From Oscillospiraceae bacterium (lineage in GTDB: Bacteria > Bacillota > Clostridia > Oscillospirales > QAMX01): DNA of 64,000 nucleotides. Where the stretch lies: positions 1-64,000 of the forward strand of contig SVMB01000009.1 of NCBI GenBank assembly GCA_015067675.1, read 5' to 3'. The notes beneath the pieces were generated by a model that had not been told where the DNA came from, searched no databases, and saw only the letters and a program-made list of their open reading frames with translations. A program made the translations under genes and the position numbers. This document shows, piece after piece, positions 49,788 to 62,717 of this stretch. Each line of letters starts with the position of its first letter. Positions within the stretch are counted from its first letter, which is position 1.

Positions 49788-50963
49788 TCAGTCCCACTGA
49801 CCGGGGAAACGCTGCTTTTCCAGCGGCTCAAAGTCTGCATCAAAGGCCGACAGTTCCGCTGCGGCGATCTCGCCGAACCGCTCGAACAGCTCTGCCTCAA
49901 AAAACTGTCCGTGAACGTCTGCCAGCGCACCTTCGCGCAGCTCATAGGCCATAACCGCCGGGAAATTCCGACCATCCGGCGTGGTGATGCCAAACTTTTC
50001 GCAGGTTTTGAACCCGTGGAGCGGATAATAATCCGGCTCCCCGAAGATCACAACGCCGGGATAGCCGGCCTCCCGCGCAAGCGGCAGCGTCGCATCCAGC
50101 AGCGCCTTTCCCACGCTCCTGCCCTGCCACTCAGGCTCCATGCACAGCGGTCCGAAAGTCACCGTGTCCACGCTTTCCACCCGTGACCGGCTGTACAGGA
50201 TGCAGCCGACGATCCTGCCGTCAGCTACCGCCACCCGGCTCAAATGAGGCAGATAATCCGGATCCGCCAGCAGACATTTGACCAGCAGATGCTCATCGCA
50301 GCCCGGACGATGCTTATTCCAGAAGGCACGGCGGGTCATTGCCTCAACCTCATACGCCTCACCGGGCCGCATCTCACGGATTTCCAGCTCACCCGGCGTA
50401 ACTTTTGCGGGTTTTTCAAGCATCACGCCCAGTTCCATGCGCACTTCATGGCGGGGAATATCGTTGTTGGCGTAACAGCAGGCGTCAAAGCCGATGAGTG
50501 AAAAGCCCATGTGCCGGTAAAAACCGATGGCATTGACGTTGCAGGACTGCGTCTCGAGGATCACGGCACGGCGCCGCTCGCGTCGCGCCTGCTCAAAAGC
50601 CAGCTCCATCAGCCGCCGCCCAATGCCCTGCTTCTGCAGTTCATCCGCCACCCACAGTTCGGTCACGCGCAGACGATTGGAAAAGCTCTCCGGGCAGGTC
50701 TCGATGGCAGCCATCAGCCGTCCGTCCTCTACCACGCCCCAGGCATACGCCCCTTCCCACCAGTCCTGATAAAGCTTGTCGGGAAAGTCGTACTTTTCAG
50801 GCGACATGACAATCGGCTCATCAGTGTGCGTCAGCCGGAAATCTACGGAAAAACCGTCCGGGGTGGATTGCAGATTCACCTCATAATATTCGTTGGTCGT
50901 ATAGCGCATGGGAAGGATAGCGTCCTTCCACTGCTCCCTGGGCAGATGGATGATCTGATGCAT
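49788..50963 (-). CDS. Tandem two-domain GNAT N-acetyltransferase
   Basis: LWVADELQKQGIGRRLMELAFEQARRE and LCMEPEWQGRSVGKALLDATLPLAREAGYPGVVIFGEPDYYPLHGF. Confidence 0.9.
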   Translation of the reverse strand: MHQIIHLPREQWKDAILPMRYTTNEYYEVNLQSTPDGFSVDFRLTHTDEPIVMSPEKYDFPDKLYQDWWEGAYAWGVVEDGRLMAAIETCPESFSNRLRVTELWVADELQKQGIGRRLMELAFEQARRERRRAVILETQSCNVNAIGFYRHMGFSLIGFDACCYANNDIPRHEVRMELGVMLEKPAKVTPGELEIREMRPGEAYEVEAMTRRAFWNKHRPGCDEHLLVKCLLADPDYLPHLSRVAVADGRIVGCILYSRSRVESVDTVTFGPLCMEPEWQGRSVGKALLDATLPLAREAGYPGVVIFGEPDYYPLHGFKTCEKFGITTPDGRNFPAVMAYELREGALADVHGQFFEAELFERFGEIAAAELSAFDADFEPLEKQRFPGQWD

Positions 50964-51068
50964 ATGAAAACCTCGCGCTGTGATAGGATGTGTCCATTGT
51001 AGTACGCCCGGGGCTCACTTGTCAATCCCAAATTCAAACGTTCTCTCTGTGCTGCCGTATTCAGAACA

Positions 51069-51104
51069 TAAAAGGCCGGAAAACCTGATGTTTTCCGGCC
51101 TTAC
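51069..51104. terminator. Intrinsic terminator
   Basis: AAGGCCGGAAAAC-CTGAT-GTTTTCCGGCCTT. Confidence 0.8.
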
Positions 51105-51106
51105 GT

Positions 51107-51346
51107 TTATTCCAGATAATCCCCCACGGGGTAACTGTTGTACTGCTTGCGGATTTTGATGCGGATGGAACCGTCAGGCAGGGTTTCTTCGCCGACGATG
51201 GTATGGCGGGTGCGGGAGCGCTGAAGCTGGGCTTTGTACTGCTCATACTCGGTCTGTACCAGACGCTGGGCAAGATCGCGCTCGGTATCTTCCTTGAGCT
51301 GGAAATGTACAGTCTGCAGAAGGCAGGCAGCTTCAATTCGTTTCAT
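51107..51346 (-). CDS. Hypothetical protein (79 aa)
   Basis: MKRIEAACLLQTVHFQLKEDTERDLAQRLVQTEYEQYKAQLQRSRTRHTIVGEETLPDGSIRIKIRKQYNSYPVGDYLE; terminator follows. Confidence 0.65.
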   Translation of the reverse strand: MKRIEAACLLQTVHFQLKEDTERDLAQRLVQTEYEQYKAQLQRSRTRHTIVGEETLPDGSIRIKIRKQYNSYPVGDYLE

Positions 51347-51361
51347 CTCAAATACCTCTTT

Positions 51362-51895
51362 CTAATTCTTCTCGCTGATGGTTTTTCGTTCCTCTTCCGG
51401 GAGCTGTTCCATGATAAAGGGCAGCACCTGCTCAGGGTTAATGCGCAGAACCAGCGCAAACTCATCGTAAAGCAGACGCTCGGCATCCTTGAGAAAGCGT
51501 TCATCGCATACGTGCAGACGTCGGTCGCGTTTGAGCTGCTCCTGACGATGACGGTAAAGCGCCTTGATCTGCCGGATTAAAGCGCGGCGATCCCCACAGG
51601 TCAGCAGCTCATGGTAGTGCGCTTTCCGCAGGTTTTCATCACTTTCCCAGACAGAATCCTCATCGCATACCTCACGAATCAGTTCACCGATTTCTTCCGG
51701 CGAAAGGATGCGGCGCATGCGCGCTGTCAGCTTTTCGTTGTCGGTGGGGACATACACGGTTGCACCGCCGGTGCTTAAAGGCTTGAGAATGTAGTAGACT
51801 CTGGCGGGGCCACCAAAGCTGCGTGAAGCCACCTCTTCAATCCGGCAGACGCCCTGCGCACCGTAGCATACCACATCATTTACCGCAAACATCAT
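51362..51895 (-). CDS. CarD-family transcriptional regulator
   Basis: MMFAVNDVVCYGAQGVCRIEEV...YYILKPLSTGGATVYVPTDN. Confidence 0.92.
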   Translation of the reverse strand: MMFAVNDVVCYGAQGVCRIEEVASRSFGGPARVYYILKPLSTGGATVYVPTDNEKLTARMRRILSPEEIGELIREVCDEDSVWESDENLRKAHYHELLTCGDRRALIRQIKALYRHRQEQLKRDRRLHVCDERFLKDAERLLYDEFALVLRINPEQVLPFIMEQLPEEERKTISEKN

Positions 51896-51920
51896 CCGAC
51901 CTCCTTCCGGCGTATCAAAA

Positions 51921-51949
51921 AGCAACGCGCAGTCACACGTTGACTGCGC
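51921..51949 (-). promoter_or_regulatory. Terminator-like hairpin in the carD 5' leader
   Basis: Minus strand GCGCAGTCA-ACGTG-TGACTGCGC then GTTGCTTTTTG. Confidence 0.55.
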
Positions 51950-52098
51950 GCCGACTGTATCAATTATAGCACTTTTTTGCCTCTTTCGCATGGGGTAAAA
52001 CGCCCAAACCGTATTGCGTAAAAATTGACCGTTTTTCGTTAATATAGCCTCTGACAATTCGTTTCCACAGGTAATCATGCGTTTATTGTAAAAAAACA

Positions 52099-52125
52099 GG
52101 ACAGAGACAATCACTGTCTCTGTCC
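52099..52125 (-). terminator. Terminator-like hairpin after gdhA
   Basis: GGACAGAGACA-ATCAC-TGTCTCTGTCC; minus strand followed by TGTTTTTTT. Confidence 0.8.
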
Positions 52126-52141
52126 CATAAAGTTGTCTTTT

Positions 52142-53602
<1,461 letters not shown>

Positions 53603-53627
53603 TCATCGCAACTGGTTGACGACACTT

Positions 53628-53656
53628 AAAATACACCCTTTTTTTCGTTTTGTCAA
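53628..53656 (-). promoter_or_regulatory. gdhA promoter TTGACA-17-TATTTT
   Basis: TGTCAA 53651-53656, AAAATA 53628-53633 on the + strand. Confidence 0.7.
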
Positions 53657-53895
53657 GAATTTCTTTGCACAAATTTTGATTCAATAGGAATAAAAGCATT
53701 TTCCACAGTCTTACACCGCATACGACTTTTCAATTGTATAATCTGCCATTTTTCATTTTGCATCATGGTATTCCATTTCCTGCATTTTCATCCTGTGCCG
53801 CTTTGTCTTTTCCGGATACAGTCTGTGCATTCTTTACATTTCTATTCAGATGGGATATAATCAATGACAGATCATTTGTGAAAGGAGGCTTCGTC

Positions 53896-54228
53896 ATGCG
53901 CCTGTGGAATCTGCTGCGTGCCTTCGGCATTGCAGCCGTGCTTCTTGCCCTGCGGCTCATTCCCCTCTCCGCCACGGAAAGCGTTTCGCTGTGCATCATC
54001 TACCATCTCACCGGACGCCGCTGCCCCGGCTGCGGCATGACCAGAGCCTTTGCCAATCTCCTGCGCGGCAACTGGGAGCGTGCTCTGGACTACAATATAT
54101 TCTCCCCCGCAGTTTTTCTGCTGGTTCTTATCCTGCTGGCCGACGAGCTTCTCAGCCTGCTGTATTCACTGCGCGGTAAGTCACGGCTTACGTTGATTGA
54201 GAGACTTTTGGGATATCATAAGTCCTGA
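53896..54228 (+). CDS. DUF2752-like small membrane protein
   Basis: LTGRRCPGCGMTRAFANLLRGNWERALDYN. Confidence 0.87.
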   Translation: MRLWNLLRAFGIAAVLLALRLIPLSATESVSLCIIYHLTGRRCPGCGMTRAFANLLRGNWERALDYNIFSPAVFLLVLILLADELLSLLYSLRGKSRLTLIERLLGYHKS

Positions 54229-54246
54229 TTTTTGTACATTTTCCCA

Positions 54247-54275
54247 TTGACCGTGCAATAATTTTGGCGTATACT
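54247..54275 (+). promoter_or_regulatory. corA promoter TTGACC-17-TATACT
   Basis: TTGACC 54247-54252, TATACT 54270-54275. Confidence 0.75.
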
Positions 54276-54328
54276 GATTCTGTTGGATACATTTATGCAT
54301 CCCCATTTCATGTTAAGGAAGTGAGTTC

Positions 54329-54373
54329 ATGGACCCCGCCCCCGGACGAAGTAGGACCCGTACATACCGTTAG
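54329..54373 (+). CDS. Candidate leader peptide ORF, MDPAPGRSRTRTYR
   Basis: Shine-Dalgarno-like AAGGAAGTGA at 54315-54324, 4 nt before the ATG; in the leader of the CorA gene; resembles enterobacterial MgtL in layout and composition. Confidence 0.5.
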   Translation: MDPAPGRSRTRTYR

Positions 54374-54382
54374 TCTGCAGGT

Positions 54383-54440
54383 ACAGTATCCTCCATTACA
54401 GGGCACTGTGCTTTGCGGCTCATGCCCAAAAAGGAGGATA
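54383..54440 (+). promoter_or_regulatory. Mutually exclusive leader structures, including an SD-sequestering stem for corA
   Basis: ACAGTATCCT(54383-54392)/AGGGCACTGT(54400-54409) versus TATCCTCC(54387-54394)/GGAGGATA(54433-54440) plus GGGCA(54401-54405)/TGCCC(54423-54427). Confidence 0.5.
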
Positions 54441-54445
54441 TCCCT

Positions 54446-55390
54446 ATGATGAAGATTTACAAGACCTTCGACGGTCTTCTGCGCACACTCGATGTGCCCG
54501 AAAAGGACTGCTGGATCTCGCTGGTGAAGCCCACGCCTGAGGAACAGCAAAGCATCAGTGAGCGTTACAACATCGATTCCGCGGACCTGAGCGCCGCGCT
54601 GGACGATGACGAACGTTCCCGTATCGCCATCGAGGACGGCTATACGCTGATTCTCGTGGACGTCCCCACCGTCGAAGAACGCAGCGGCAAGGACTGGTAC
54701 GTCACCCTGCCGCTGGCCATCATCCTGCTGCCCGACGCGGTCATTACCGTCTGTCTGGAGGATACGCCGATCCTGAGCTTTTTTGATAACCGGCGCATCC
54801 GGAGTTTTCATACCTACATGAAAACCCGTTTCGTTCTGCAGATTCTCTACCGCAACGCCACTCTGTTCCTGCAGTATCTGCGCGCAATCCATAAAAAAAG
54901 CGAACAGCTTGAGCAGAAGCTGCAGGCATCCACCCAGAACCGGGAGCTTCTGGAGCTTCTGGAGCTGGAAAAGAGCCTTCTCTACTTCACCACCTCCCTC
55001 AAGGGAAACGATGCGGTGCTGGATAAGCTTCTCAAATCCAATTCCATCCCCAAGTACCCCGAGGACACCGATCTGCTGGAGGATGTCATCGTCGAAAACC
55101 GCCAGGCCATGGAGATGGCCGGCATCTACAGCGGCATTCTGCGCGGCATGGCCGACGCCTTTGCCTCCATCATCTCCAACAACCTCAACATCGTCATGAA
55201 GGTTCTGGCCATTGTGACCATCGTCCTCTCCATCCCCACGATGATCTTCTCCGCCTACGGCATGAACGTCAGCATGGGCAGTATGCCTTTTGCGGGGCAT
55301 CCGTTCGCGTTCCCGATTATTCTGGGTATCTCCATGGTGCTCGCCGGTGTTGTAGCGCTCTGCTTTGTCAAGCTGCGCACCTTCCGCTGA
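54446..55390 (+). CDS. corA: CorA-family divalent cation transporter
   Basis: C-terminal VLSIPTMIFSAYGMNV (GMN motif) and two TM segments. Confidence 0.93.
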   Translation: MMKIYKTFDGLLRTLDVPEKDCWISLVKPTPEEQQSISERYNIDSADLSAALDDDERSRIAIEDGYTLILVDVPTVEERSGKDWYVTLPLAIILLPDAVITVCLEDTPILSFFDNRRIRSFHTYMKTRFVLQILYRNATLFLQYLRAIHKKSEQLEQKLQASTQNRELLELLELEKSLLYFTTSLKGNDAVLDKLLKSNSIPKYPEDTDLLEDVIVENRQAMEMAGIYSGILRGMADAFASIISNNLNIVMKVLAIVTIVLSIPTMIFSAYGMNVSMGSMPFAGHPFAFPIILGISMVLAGVVALCFVKLRTFR

Positions 55391-55412
55391 CCATGAAAAC
55401 AGATTTACACAC

Positions 55413-55455
55413 AAAAAAGAGACTGCACGCCTTTCGGGGCATGCAGTCTCTTTTT
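55413..55455. terminator. Bidirectional intrinsic terminator
   Basis: AAAAAAGAGACTGCA-loop-TGCAGTCTCTTTTTT. Confidence 0.85.
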
Positions 55456-55460
55456 TGTTC

Positions 55461-58388
<2,928 letters not shown>

Positions 58389-59900
58389 TCAGTTGCGCTG
58401 CAGCTCCACGCCTTCCTCGGCAAGCAGCTCTCTGGCATGCGACCCGCGGTAATCCTCCGCCATGCCGTCGCCGACACCCCGCATGACCCGGAATCCGCCC
58501 TCGCCATGTGGCAGCACGTGCAGAAAACCGATGGGCTGCCCCGGCAGCACCTTGTTCATCTCCTCAGCGTCACGAATCATCGCAAACAGATGGGTCACCC
58601 AGAGTCCGTGCACCCCTTTGACCTTGAGGATACTCAAAAACTCCCGGCACAAAGCCTCACTCACCCGCTGCGACGCGCCTGTCAGCGGCTCGTTGAACAG
58701 AATGAGCGTTTTCTCATCCGCCGCAACGATCGCCTCCCGCAGGGCGTTGAGTTCCTGTCCCAGCCTGCCGCTGCGAAATCCCGTGCGCTCCTCCGTGGCA
58801 AACACGCAGAGCACCTGCGACACCGGCGTGAGTCTTGCCGACTCTGCCGGTATCGGCAGCCCCATCTGAAACAGCAGCTGCGCTGCACCCACCGCGCGCA
58901 GATAGGTCGTCTTGCCGCCGCGGTTGGCGCCCATGAGCAGCTGCAGCCCCGCGTCGTCGAAGCTCACATCCCCCGGGACGCAGTATTCCTTTCTCAGCCG
59001 CATCCGCGGATGGGATAGGCCCCGGATGTTCCCGCCTGATGCCGCAATCTCCGGGAACACACAGGCACATACCGCCTGCAGATCGCGGATATACGCCGCA
59101 GCTCCCACGAAGTATTCCACCCGGCGGCGCAGCGGCTCTGCTTGAATGAGAAAGGTTCGCGCCAGTGACTGCAGCTGCGACGCCGCAGACTTTGCCGATT
59201 CTTTCAGCATCCGCGGCAGCACTGACTGCGCACCCGCGAGAAGCTGCTTTTCTTCCTCGTCATCAATCGCCCGGTTTGCCCTGACCTGCACATTCTTGCG
59301 TACACGGATCAGGTCGTTTGGATCCAGCAAAAGATTCCTGGTCTTGACGCGGTATTGTCCCTGTGCACCGATGGGCAGCTTGATCGGCTTGGGAAATTTC
59401 TTTTCCCGCACCGAAGTCAGCCGATAGGTGCGCACGCCAAGCAGCGGATCCAGCTCAAAGCGATACGTCAGGCTTTCAGGGAGCTGTACGCCTTCGGCGT
59501 ATCGCCCCCAGCTCTCGGCAAAGTCCGCCGGGTACGATTGCAGCAGCGCCTGCATTGCTTCCCGCTCTGTTCTGAACTGTTCCTCACCATCCAATGCCGC
59601 AACGGTTTCATCCAGGCATTTTCGAAAGGAATCCAGCCCGTCCAGCGTTCTGAGTGTGCGCAGCGGATCGCCGCTGTCGATTTCTCCAAGGCTGCGCATG
59701 GCGTCAAGCTCCCCAAAACGCTCCGAGAGCTTTGCAAACACCTCACCCAATTCCGGCTTGCGCAGAAAAACCGTCAGTTCCCGCTGTCTGTGCCGTATCT
59801 CCTCCGGATTATCGGTCAGATATAGCCCCGGATCGGCAAAATAGGGCGCCAGCACATCGTTCAGCGCCAGATGTTCCCATATACGCTTGTCTGTCCGCAT
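58389..59900 (-). CDS. MutS-related ATPase (core/domain V, no mismatch-recognition domain apparent)
   Basis: LLMGANRGGKTTYLRAVG Walker A; LILFNEPLTGAS Walker B region; GLWVTHL. Confidence 0.85.
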   Translation of the reverse strand: MRTDKRIWEHLALNDVLAPYFADPGLYLTDNPEEIRHRQRELTVFLRKPELGEVFAKLSERFGELDAMRSLGEIDSGDPLRTLRTLDGLDSFRKCLDETVAALDGEEQFRTEREAMQALLQSYPADFAESWGRYAEGVQLPESLTYRFELDPLLGVRTYRLTSVREKKFPKPIKLPIGAQGQYRVKTRNLLLDPNDLIRVRKNVQVRANRAIDDEEEKQLLAGAQSVLPRMLKESAKSAASQLQSLARTFLIQAEPLRRRVEYFVGAAAYIRDLQAVCACVFPEIAASGGNIRGLSHPRMRLRKEYCVPGDVSFDDAGLQLLMGANRGGKTTYLRAVGAAQLLFQMGLPIPAESARLTPVSQVLCVFATEERTGFRSGRLGQELNALREAIVAADEKTLILFNEPLTGASQRVSEALCREFLSILKVKGVHGLWVTHLFAMIRDAEEMNKVLPGQPIGFLHVLPHGEGGFRVMRGVGDGMAEDYRGSHARELLAEEGVELQRN

Positions 59901-61426
59901 CAGGCTTTCCTCCCTTCCAGAAACGCCAGCACCTGCGCCGCCGCTTCATGTCCTCCCAGCAGCTGCGGCACCGTTACGCCGAATTCCTCGGCGATCTTCT
60001 GCGTCATACCAGCACCGTCCGGTGCACGTTTTTCCAGATACCGCCGGTCGTTTTCCTCATCATACCGCGCCACATAGCTCACAACCGGAATCTCAAGCAT
60101 CTCATACACGTCGTAGAGATGGGTCACCACCATGGCAAAGGTGCCGGTGCGGTAAAGCCTGTGCATCAGGTCGCGCAGCAGCTCCACGCCCTCCACGGGA
60201 TTGGTACCGGTGAAAGGCTCGTTGAAAAACGTCGTGACATACTGTCCCACGGCTGCGGCACGGTCGGTCTCGGCCAGCAGTTCCCGCAGGAATCGCGCAT
60301 CCATCTGGAAACGGGAGCTGCGCTCGCCGTCGGCCGCTGCATCCTCACCACCGGAGAACAGCGAAAACGCAGCAGATGCCGGGACAAAGGTGAAGGACTT
60401 TGCCGGAACGAGGAAGCCAAGCTGCGCCAGCACACAGCTCTGGGCAAAGGTTTTGAGGAAGCTTGTCTTGCCCGCATGGTTTGCGCCGGTGATGAGCACC
60501 GGCTCACGGGAGTCAAACCGGAATGTGTACGGCGACACGGGCTTCATCGCGGCGATTGCCAGATGGGGATAGTAAAGCGCCTCCGCCGCGAATACATCCG
60601 TTCCGATCTCCGGGCGGCAGACAGGACAGCCCCGGTCTGCGAAAGTCTTTGCCAGCCGCAATCCGCCCCGGATCAGCTCCAGCGACGAGAGTTCCCGCGC
60701 CCATGAAAGGATGTTTTCCACCGGAAGTGCGGTGAGAATCCGCTCCAGCTTCTTCCACTGCCCCGCCAGCTCCAGCTGCAGGATGCGGCGGATGAACACC
60801 TCAAAAAACTGCGCGTTGTTATCCCGTGCAAAGCGGATCTCCTGCATGATCTGCGTGCCTTCGGCATCCGCGGCAGCCTGCGCCGCCTGTTCGCCGTCCA
60901 GCAGCGGCAGGATCACCAGCGCCTCACCCGCCTGCGTGATGTTCACGCCGAAGTCCACGTGAGGAAGCTCACAGCCCGCACCGTCCAGCTCCTGTGCAAT
61001 CCCGCGTACGCGCGTCAGCGTCTCCGTCTGTGCATCCAGCAGCGAGCGCAGTTCATCCAGCGCCGCTTCCGGGTGACGGGCAAGCAGCTTCCCCATCGCA
61101 TCGCAGGCGCGGATGTATTCCCTGGCAATCACGCGCCCTGCAAAGGCTGCGCGGATACGCTCCTTCTTATGATCGCCCAGATAATGCCCCGCGTCGAGCA
61201 TCATTGCCGACGCTTCGGCACAGGTGTCCAGATCTGCCGCTGCCTCAGCGTCCGGATGCAGCGCCTCCAGTACCGCACTGCGGCGAAGAATCGTATCCCG
61301 GTCGCTTGTCCAATGCTCCCGGATCCACGAAAGCCTGTCCGCATCCTGCGGCACAAACGCTCCCGAAAATGCCGGGAACTCCATATCCTCCAATAAACGG
61401 CTGAATGTTCCGTAAGCGTCGCCCAT
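59900..61426 (-). CDS. MutS-related ATPase, paralogue of the downstream gene
   Basis: LITGANHAGKTSFLKTFAQ Walker A; TFFNEPFTGTNPVEG; AMVVTHL; stop/start overlap TGATG with the next gene. Confidence 0.87.
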   Translation of the reverse strand: MGDAYGTFSRLLEDMEFPAFSGAFVPQDADRLSWIREHWTSDRDTILRRSAVLEALHPDAEAAADLDTCAEASAMMLDAGHYLGDHKKERIRAAFAGRVIAREYIRACDAMGKLLARHPEAALDELRSLLDAQTETLTRVRGIAQELDGAGCELPHVDFGVNITQAGEALVILPLLDGEQAAQAAADAEGTQIMQEIRFARDNNAQFFEVFIRRILQLELAGQWKKLERILTALPVENILSWARELSSLELIRGGLRLAKTFADRGCPVCRPEIGTDVFAAEALYYPHLAIAAMKPVSPYTFRFDSREPVLITGANHAGKTSFLKTFAQSCVLAQLGFLVPAKSFTFVPASAAFSLFSGGEDAAADGERSSRFQMDARFLRELLAETDRAAAVGQYVTTFFNEPFTGTNPVEGVELLRDLMHRLYRTGTFAMVVTHLYDVYEMLEIPVVSYVARYDEENDRRYLEKRAPDGAGMTQKIAEEFGVTVPQLLGGHEAAAQVLAFLEGRKA

Positions 61427-61588
61427 CTATTTCCCTCCTGCCTGCGAAAACTTTCACTATATATCAGACGTATGAACAGACCGTTTTGTTTTCTCATTTT
61501 AACATATTTTTTCTCTCTTACAAGGCTTAAGCGTCGAATCGTCGCTGGGGATGTCTGAACTGTCGTTTTTGATGTCTGAATTGACAAA

Positions 61589-61632
61589 AGCAAAAACCCG
61601 GAGAGGAGCTGTGTGCTCCCCTCCGGGTTCGG
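61589..61632 (-). terminator. Intrinsic terminator after the M14 peptidase gene
   Basis: Minus strand CCCGGAGGGGAGC-loop-GCTCCTCTCCGGGTTTTTG. Confidence 0.8.
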
Positions 61633-61642
61633 GTGATCGTAT

Positions 61643-62686
61643 TTACTTCGCGCTGTGATCGCGCCGCCAGTCGTGGTTGAAGATACCCGCAAACAGGCAG
61701 TAGTGCAGCTGCAGGATATCCTCCGGCATGAACTGGTTTTTCTCTGCCATGCCCTGGTTGGACTCATAGGTCGAGACCACCGCGCCGCAGGCATGGAAGA
61801 TCGCGCTGGTCAGGTTGAAGGTCGGCGGCGGATAGCCCTCCACTCGGTCCTTGATCGGCGACACAAACGTGCTCAGGCCAAAGCCCTTTGCCAGCTCATC
61901 CACCTCGTTTGCCAGCGCAAACACTTCCTCGCGGATGTAGAGCGGCGCGTAGGACGGCTGCCCCAGATTGTTGGTGCAGTTGTCGCCGCCGTGCATGTTG
62001 ATCACGCAGTCCGGCGCCTCGTCGCTGACCAGCTTCATGAGGGCGACGGTCTCCTGCGCCATGGGTGCAAAGAAGTTGTCATGCATGAGATTGATGCCGT
62101 CGTCGTTGAAATAGGCACCGAGGAAGCTCACCTCATCCTTGATCGGATGGACCATCTTGCAGCCCGGCCAGCCGCAGAGCTCGCCGTTCTTCCACCGACC
62201 CTGACCGTAGTGACGCAGCGCCTCCATCGGCTCGTCAATCAAGGAGTCCAGCTCAAACCGGCAGCGTCCGTCGATGTTGAAGGTCGGTACGATGATCAGT
62301 CGGCAGTTGCTCTTTTCATAGCCTTCCGTCACCCACGGCACTTCTTTTCCCCGCAGATCGCGGCCTGTCTCGATGAGGGAGATCAGGTTCATCAGCGCCA
62401 TGATGCTCTCGGTCTCCTGACCGTGGGTCGCGCCGAAGAGCAGAAACGTGGGACGCTTGCCGGCACGGTCTGCATAGCATTCGGGTTTGTACGCACCGCA
62501 GGCAGAGCTCCAGTTGGCGCGGTTGTTGTAGTTTTCCTTTTCACCGTAGGTCACATACGGGATTTCACGGCCGCCGGCAGAGGTGCAAAGGGTGTGAACC
62601 TTTCCTTTTTTGATTCCTGCCAGCATTTTCGTGACATCTTCGGGCTTTGACAGCCAAAACGGATACTTTTCGATGGTATTGCGCAT
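61643..62686 (-). CDS. M14-family zinc carboxypeptidase-like protein
   Basis: FGATHGQETESIMALMNLI (HxxE); VINMHGGDN; IVPTFNIDGRCRF. Confidence 0.85.
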   Translation of the reverse strand: MRNTIEKYPFWLSKPEDVTKMLAGIKKGKVHTLCTSAGGREIPYVTYGEKENYNNRANWSSACGAYKPECYADRAGKRPTFLLFGATHGQETESIMALMNLISLIETGRDLRGKEVPWVTEGYEKSNCRLIIVPTFNIDGRCRFELDSLIDEPMEALRHYGQGRWKNGELCGWPGCKMVHPIKDEVSFLGAYFNDDGINLMHDNFFAPMAQETVALMKLVSDEAPDCVINMHGGDNCTNNLGQPSYAPLYIREEVFALANEVDELAKGFGLSTFVSPIKDRVEGYPPPTFNLTSAIFHACGAVVSTYESNQGMAEKNQFMPEDILQLHYCLFAGIFNHDWRRDHSAK

Positions 62687-62717
62687 GACCTCATCTCCTT
62701 TTCAGTTCCACCACGAA

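Noticed and set aside
54276-54446. M-box (ykoK) magnesium riboswitch upstream of corA
   Set aside because: The leader lacks the M-box consensus as I know it; the uORF plus SD-sequestering stems explain it better. An Rfam search would settle this.
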